Shown one piece after another: positions 62,199 through 64,000 of a stretch of DNA of 64,000 nt (its first letter is position 1; each line of letters starts with the position of its first letter). The stretch is from Fructilactobacillus cliffordii. Lineage in GTDB: Bacteria > Bacillota > Bacilli > Lactobacillales > Lactobacillaceae. The notes under the pieces were generated by a model. It saw only the letters and a program-made list of their open reading frames with translations. It was not told where the DNA came from and ran no database searches. The DNA lies in the NCBI RefSeq assembly GCF_024029355.1, contig NZ_CP097117.1, forward strand, positions 372,001-436,000. The letters run 5' to 3'. Made by a program: the position numbers and the translations under genes.

Positions 62199-64000
62199 TT
62201 ATTTATCTTTTTTTCTCTTAGCAAGAGCAAGGAGAAGGAATAATCCTAGAATTCCAAATCCAGCGAGAGCAAACGCCGCAGTTTCAGCGTAGTTTGGTGT
62301 CCGCTTTTGATGTTTTTGATTAATATTATGATTTTTGGCAAAACTCTTAACATTAGTGGAATGCTTCTTATGTTTAGCCTTTCGGTTAACATTTTTGTTA
62401 TTCGCATTAGTGTTAATTTCATTTGCCGCATTAATTCCATTAGCATTGCCATTATTCGTATTACCACCATTAGCATTAGTTGTTAACTGTTGAATAGCGG
62501 CACCAACGAAGAACGGAATAATTGCATTACCATTAACGGCTGCTAGTCCTGCAAGAGCACCATTACCGATTACTGGTATAAACACATTGCTACCAATGGT
62601 ATTAATTTGCTGCATAAGATTTGCGTTGCCATTATTACCAATATTTTGGTTATTAATGTTAGCGTTGTTCTCATTAACAATTGATGTACTAATCGAACCA
62701 GAAATACTTACAGAAGTTGAAACACTAGTACTTTGTGATGCTTCTCTAGCTGATTCGGAAGCACTGGTACTTGAAGCAGAGATACTAGTCGATTGAGCTG
62801 CTGAATCAGATGTACTACTAATTACTGACTCACTTTGAGACTTGCTGGTTGAGTTAGACTCAATCATCGAAGCACTCGCAGAAGCACTCTTCGAAGCGGC
62901 ACTCTCAGATGCACTTGCATCATTTGTGGACTTCGAGTTTGCACTTGTAGAAGCTGATTGACTAGCACTCATCGATTTCTCGGTAGACATACTGATACTC
63001 TGTGAAGCACTCGTGGAAACTTCACTCATTGAGGCACTTACCGAATCACTTTGTGATCCTGGATGCTTACCGTACTCTGAAATACTTTCACTTTGACTAA
63101 TAGAAGCACTATTAGATTGCGAGCTAGAAGTTGAAGCAGAGTAACTAGCTGAGATAACCGTCGAAATACTCATACTCATTGAGAGAGTATCAGAATTGCT
63201 AGCGGAAGCACTCTTGGAAGTACTCATCGAGTCCAGTTTATCTTGCAACGAAGCAGATGAACTAGCAGAACCACTGGTTGAATTTCTAGCTGAGGTACTC
63301 ATTGAAGCACTCTGTAATGCCGATCTACTAGTTGAAACCGAATTGGTTCCAGAACCATTCTTAGAAACAGAAACCGATAAGCTCTGGGCTATTGAAGCAC
63401 TCATTGAGGTAGAGTTGCTAGCCCGATGACTATTACTAGTAGCTTCACTTTCAGATACTGAGTAACTATTAGAATCCATGCTAATTGAAGTTGAGGCACT
63501 CTTGGAAGCAACTGATGTGCTTGCAGAAGCACTCGTACTATCACTAGCAACGGAATTACTAATGGACTTCGCTTCTGAATCTGATGTGCTGTCAATAATC
63601 GAACGACTAACCGATCTACTGGTTGAGTCCGATTCACTAATCGAAGTACTGTATGAGTAACTGTTCTCATTGTCACTGATAGAAACGCTCTCATCACTTG
63701 TAGATTTTAAGATTGTACTTGCAGATGCTGATTTACTAATGCTCATCGACATCTCAGTAGAAAGATTAATTGAAGTCGAAGCACTCAGGGAAGCACTTCT
63801 CAATGAGGTACTAGTTGAATCGCTTTGTGATCCAGTCCTTGAAGCATATTTCGAAATGCTTTGACTTAGACTCAGAGATGCACTGTCTGATGCTATTACC
63901 GAGATGGAGACCGACTTGCTTGCCGAATGAACAACTGATGTGCTGAAACTCATTGAAGTTCTATCGGATCGACTATTTGAATGTTTCCCAGAATTACTGT
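62199..64000 (-). CDS. second serine-rich-repeat surface protein, N-terminus outside window
   Basis: The visible C-terminal part is at least 584 residues and the frame stays open toward the window end, so the gene is partial. Serine-x repeats (about the first 425 residues) are followed by an Asn-rich spacer (NANGGNTNNGNANGINAANE), a basic stretch, and a C-terminal anchor region reading TPNYAETAAFALAGFGILGL with tail KRKKDK. The TPNYAE stretch sits where LPxTG-E would be. Lies upstream of, and in the same direction as, the 3177-aa adhesin. Confidence 0.85.
   Translation of the reverse strand, partial: SNSGKHSNSRSDRTSMSFSTSVVHSASKSVSISVIASDSASLSLSQSISKYASRTGSQSDSTSTSLRSASLSASTSINLSTEMSMSISKSASASTILKSTSDESVSISDNENSYSYSTSISESDSTSRSVSRSIIDSTSDSEAKSISNSVASDSTSASASTSVASKSASTSISMDSNSYSVSESEATSNSHRASNSTSMSASIAQSLSVSVSKNGSGTNSVSTSRSALQSASMSTSARNSTSGSASSSASLQDKLDSMSTSKSASASNSDTLSMSMSISTVISASYSASTSSSQSNSASISQSESISEYGKHPGSQSDSVSASMSEVSTSASQSISMSTEKSMSASQSASTSANSKSTNDASASESAASKSASASASMIESNSTSKSQSESVISSTSDSAAQSTSISASSTSASESAREASQSTSVSTSVSISGSISTSIVNENNANINNQNIGNNGNANLMQQINTIGSNVFIPVIGNGALAGLAAVNGNAIIPFFVGAAIQQLTTNANGGNTNNGNANGINAANEINTNANNKNVNRKAKHKKHSTNVKSFAKNHNINQKHQKRTPNYAETAAFALAGFGILGLFLLLALAKRKKDK

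Noticed and set aside
52392..64000. CRISPR-like short regular repeats
   Set aside because: The repeats are coding Ser-x codons in continuous frames with no uniform spacers. No CRISPR array was seen anywhere in the window.

Overview
The window reads as chromosome of a low-to-mid GC Gram-positive lactic acid bacterium of the family Lactobacillaceae. The evidence is the gene order upp-glyA-sua5-prmC-prfA-tdk, a tmRNA whose tag reads AKNNNNSYALAA, T-box, PyrR and FMN leader regulation, KxYKxGKxW-type export signals and an R-specific alcohol dehydrogenase of the Lactobacillus brevis/kefir kind. Genus and species cannot be fixed by eye.

Layout. 1-5.3 kb: leftward housekeeping operon (upp, glyA, threonylcarbamoyl-AMP synthase, prmC, prfA, tdk). 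5.4-7.5 kb: murT-gatD, lipid II amidation. 7.6-11.1 kb: an S12 serine hydrolase and the divergent acetoin pair budA/als. 11.4-20.4 kb: an integrated element of about 8.8 kb at the 3' end of tRNA-Gln(CUG). It carries a tyrosine integrase, a repressor with repeated operators, excisionase-like HTH proteins, a Rha-like protein, two winged-helix replication-type genes and an ArpU-type regulator. It also has repeats that look like an iteron origin, a possible cos site, a possible antisense RNA and two long ORF-free stretches. There is no capsid, tail or terminase gene, so it looks like a phage satellite (PICI-like) rather than a prophage. 20.5-28.5 kb: tRNA-Glu(CUC), a LytTR/DUF3021 pair, a complete ribDEBAH operon under an FMN riboswitch, a GNAT, an EamA transporter and brnQ under an unusual T-box leader. 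28.9-33.5 kb: a secreted nuclease and the divergent pyrBC and pyrD units, each with its own PyrR attenuator.

33.6-39.8 kb: NlpC/P60 hydrolase, pgi-fructokinase with a perfect cre site, an rRNA methyltransferase, a HAD phosphatase and tmRNA. 39.8-42.8 kb: poorly known genes downstream of ssrA, including a very AT-rich coiled-coil membrane protein. 42.8-52.3 kb: short-chain dehydrogenase, orphan HicB, the RuMP pair hxlA/hxlB, FAD D-lactate dehydrogenase, class I amidotransferase-type proteins, a GNAT and two M20 peptidase-family deacylases. 52.4-64 kb: two leftward serine-rich-repeat adhesins, the first 3177 residues long, the second cut by the window end. Neither has a canonical LPxTG motif.

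The part most likely to be undescribed is the satellite: a compact set of replication and regulatory genes beside about 3 kb of stop-rich, gene-free DNA, with signals for replication, packaging and RNA-level control that can be read but not proven from sequence alone.
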